14,977 bases of DNA from WHSM01 sp050701635. GTDB taxonomy: Bacteria; Actinomycetota; Actinomycetes; Mycobacteriales; Micromonosporaceae. This document shows positions 13,535-14,977 of this stretch, in pieces. Position 1 is the stretch's first letter, and each line of letters opens with the position of its first letter. The stretch is taken from contig JBOGDF010000110.1 of NCBI GenBank assembly GCA_050701635.1, forward strand, positions 1 through 14,977, written 5' to 3'. The position numbers and the translations under genes are program-made. The notes beneath the pieces were generated by a model, which searched no databases, was not told the DNA's origin, and worked only from the letters and a program-made list of their open reading frames with translations.

Positions 13535-14200
13535 GTGTCCGAGGTACGCATCAGCGCCGAGCCCCGCACCGAGTTCGGCAAGGGTGGAGCTCGCCGCACC
13601 CGGCGGGCCGGCAAGATCCCCGCCGTGCTGTACGGCCACGGGGAGAAGCCCGCGCACATCGCGCTGCCCGCCCTGGAGTTCGCCGCCGCGCTGCGGCACG
13701 GTGGGCTGAACCAGCTCTTCGAGCTGCAGGTCGGCGACGGCGCCAAGACCCTGGCGCTGCCGAAGGCGCTGCAGCGCGACCCGATCCGCGACACCATCGA
13801 CCACGTCGACATGCTGATCGTCAAGCGCGGCGAGAAGGTCACCGTCGAGGTCCCGGTGGTGCTCACCGGCGAGGCCGAAAAGGGTGGCCTGCTGGTCAAC
13901 GACCTGAACACGCTGTCGATCTCCGCCGACGCCACCAAGCTGCCCAACCAGATCGAGGTTTCGATCGAGGGGCTCGAGGTCGGCCACCACATCTCCGCCG
14001 GCCAGATCACGCTGCCGGCCGGCGCCGAGCTGCTCACCGACCCGGAGGCCGCGGTGGTCACCATCATGGTGGCGCCGAGCGCCGAGCAGATGGAGGCCGA
14101 GCTGGCCGAGGCCGAGGCCGAGGCGGGCATCGAGCGCGAGGTTCCGGCGGAGCCGGAGGCCGCAGAGGCGCCGGCCGCGGAGGCGCCGGCCGAGTCCTGA
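13535..14200 (+). CDS. rplY: 50S ribosomal protein L25 / general stress protein CTC, long form
   Basis: 221 residues, starting at GTG 13535 with GGAGGAG 7 bases upstream. The N-terminal ~92 residues are the 5S rRNA-binding L25 domain: EVRISAEPRTEFGKGGARRT, KIPAVLYGHGEKPAHIALP and LPKALQRDPIRDTIDHVDML. The next ~95 residues are the TL5/CTC beta domain (VTVEVPVVLTGEAEKGGLLV ... NQIEVSIEGLEVGHHI ... LLTDPEAAVVTIM). The last ~30 residues form an acidic Glu/Ala/Pro-rich tail, common in actinobacteria. The protein is part of the large ribosomal subunit. It is followed by pth with a 21-bp gap, the conserved rplY-pth pair, so both are probably read from one transcript. Confidence 0.96.
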   Translation: MSEVRISAEPRTEFGKGGARRTRRAGKIPAVLYGHGEKPAHIALPALEFAAALRHGGLNQLFELQVGDGAKTLALPKALQRDPIRDTIDHVDMLIVKRGEKVTVEVPVVLTGEAEKGGLLVNDLNTLSISADATKLPNQIEVSIEGLEVGHHISAGQITLPAGAELLTDPEAAVVTIMVAPSAEQMEAELAEAEAEAGIEREVPAEPEAAEAPAAEAPAES

Positions 14201-14221
14201 CCCGGCTGATCACGGGACGCT

Positions 14222-14821
14222 GTGGTGTCCGACGCGGCGGCCGGGCCGTACCTGGTGGTCGGCCTGGGCAACCCTGGGCCGGCGTACGCGGGCAACCGTC
14301 ACAACGCCGGCTTCATGGTCGCCGATCTGCTCGCCGGGCGGATCGGCGGCCGGTTCAAGCGGCATGGCCGGGCGCACGCGGAGAGCTGTGAGGGCCGGCT
14401 CGGCGGCTACACCGGCGCCCGGGTGGTGCTTGCCAAGCCGCTGTCCTACATGAACCTGTCCGGTGGGCCGGTCACCGCGCTCGCCAGTTTCTTCAAGGTC
14501 GAGCCGGAGCGGCTGGTCGTGGTGCACGACGAGCTGGACCTCCCGTACGGGGTGCTGCGGCTCAAGCGCGGCGGCGGCGACGGCGGCCACAACGGGCTGA
14601 AGTCGATCTCGAAGTCGCTCGGCACCCGCGACTACGTACGGGTGCGGTTCGGCATCGGCCGTCCGCCCGGTCGCAAGGACCCGGCGGACTACGTGCTCGA
14701 AGACTTCAGCGCCGCCGAGCGCAAGGAGCTGCCGCTGTACGTCGACCGCGCCGCCGACGCGCTCGAGGCGGCGGTCACGCACGGCCTCGAAGCGGCGCAG
14801 AACGAGTTCCACCCGATGTGA
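14222..14821 (+). CDS. pth: peptidyl-tRNA hydrolase
   Basis: 199 residues. Pth cleaves peptidyl-tRNA released from stalled ribosomes, recycling tRNA in the cytosol. The motifs are complete: LVVGLGNPGPAYAGNRHNAGF with the catalytic His at 27, KPLSYMNLSG (72-81), VHDELDLPYG with the Asp at 103 that activates that His, and GGGDGGHNGLKSI with Asn at 124. GIGRPPGRKDPADYVL follows in the usual place. Two GTG codons (14222 and 14225) can start it; upstream purines are weak (CACGGGACG), consistent with coupling to rplY 21 bp upstream. Length is normal for bacterial Pth, and no residue is missing. Confidence 0.96.
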   Translation: MVSDAAAGPYLVVGLGNPGPAYAGNRHNAGFMVADLLAGRIGGRFKRHGRAHAESCEGRLGGYTGARVVLAKPLSYMNLSGGPVTALASFFKVEPERLVVVHDELDLPYGVLRLKRGGGDGGHNGLKSISKSLGTRDYVRVRFGIGRPPGRKDPADYVLEDFSAAERKELPLYVDRAADALEAAVTHGLEAAQNEFHPM

Positions 14822-14832
14822 GAAGGCCGTTC

Positions 14833-14954
14833 GGCATTCTAGTGCCCTGCGCCAGAGATTCGCTTGCGAATTCCGGCGCCCAGCCGGCGGCTCGCGGCGT
14901 TGTCGTCGTCGCCAGTACAACACCGGTACTGGCTCCTCCTCCGCCTTGCGAGCC
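14833..14954. repeat. cluster of inverted repeats after pth, including a possible terminator
   Basis: Three structures lie in the 156 bases after pth. (1) GGCA / TGCC at 14833-14846. (2) A long hairpin at 14849-14879 with outer arms GCGCC / GGCGC, inner arms ATTCG / CGAAT and loop CTTG, which could terminate the rplY-pth transcript although no U-run follows. (3) A nested structure in which GGCTCGCGGCG (14889-14899) pairs with CGCC plus GCGAGCC (14942-14954, TT bulge) and encloses a perfect 8-bp hairpin GCCAGTAC / GTACTGGC (14911-14933). No gene is supported here. Confidence 0.6.
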
Positions 14955-14977
14955 ACCACCTGGACACCGGACTTCAT

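Noticed and set aside
14210..14977. Minus-strand frame starting with ATG at the window end and running antisense through pth
   Set aside because: It overlaps pth completely, the product is basic and lacks motifs, and the non-overlapping part consists of inverted repeats.
1..14977. CRISPR arrays, insertion sequences and rRNA genes
   Set aside because: No regularly spaced repeats, transposase motifs or rRNA-like sequence were seen.

Overview
The window is high-G+C actinobacterial chromosome. Strong G/C preference at third codon positions, frequent GTG and TTG starts, the tRNA-Gln / glmU / prs / rplY / pth order, a DUF3052 protein and a DUF4383 membrane protein together suggest an actinomycete, most likely Micromonosporaceae. 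The family-level placement is inference.

Layout. Bases 1-2916 (+) hold the 3' end of ispE (isoprenoid precursor synthesis), an ABC-F ATPase that begins at the ispE stop, and a four-helix DUF4383 membrane protein. Bases 2913-4871 (-) hold a small unknown gene and an operon of a membrane fatty acyl desaturase followed 4 bp later by its probable TetR repressor; a 29-bp inverted repeat upstream of the desaturase is the likely operator. Bases 5003-8173 form an accessory block with looser codon use. Bases 8226-14821 return to backbone: tRNA-Gln(UUG), glmU, prs, a membrane protein, a convergent hot-dog/DUF3052 pair, rplY (long L25/CTC form) and pth.

The accessory block is the most interesting part. 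On the minus strand it carries a helical N-terminal module, a bacterial EndoU RNase toxin domain and a MafI-like immunity gene. The N-terminal module and the EndoU domain lie in the same frame, separated only by one TGA. The EndoU part has no ATG, GTG or TTG codon ahead of its catalytic core, so this looks like one roughly 225-residue polymorphic toxin split by a nonsense codon, with an intact immunity gene behind it. Next to it lies a divergent cassette: a 61-residue Cys-containing protein (-) facing an HTH regulator with a helical repeat domain (+), which overlaps by ATGA a Rossmann-like protein of probable SLOG type. These may be two conflict or signalling modules placed beside a tRNA gene, but no integrase or att duplication was seen.

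Several regulatory structures are visible: hairpins behind the TetR, immunity and SLOG genes, hairpins in the leaders of the HTH gene and of rplY, and a dense cluster of inverted repeats after pth. All of these are by-eye calls.
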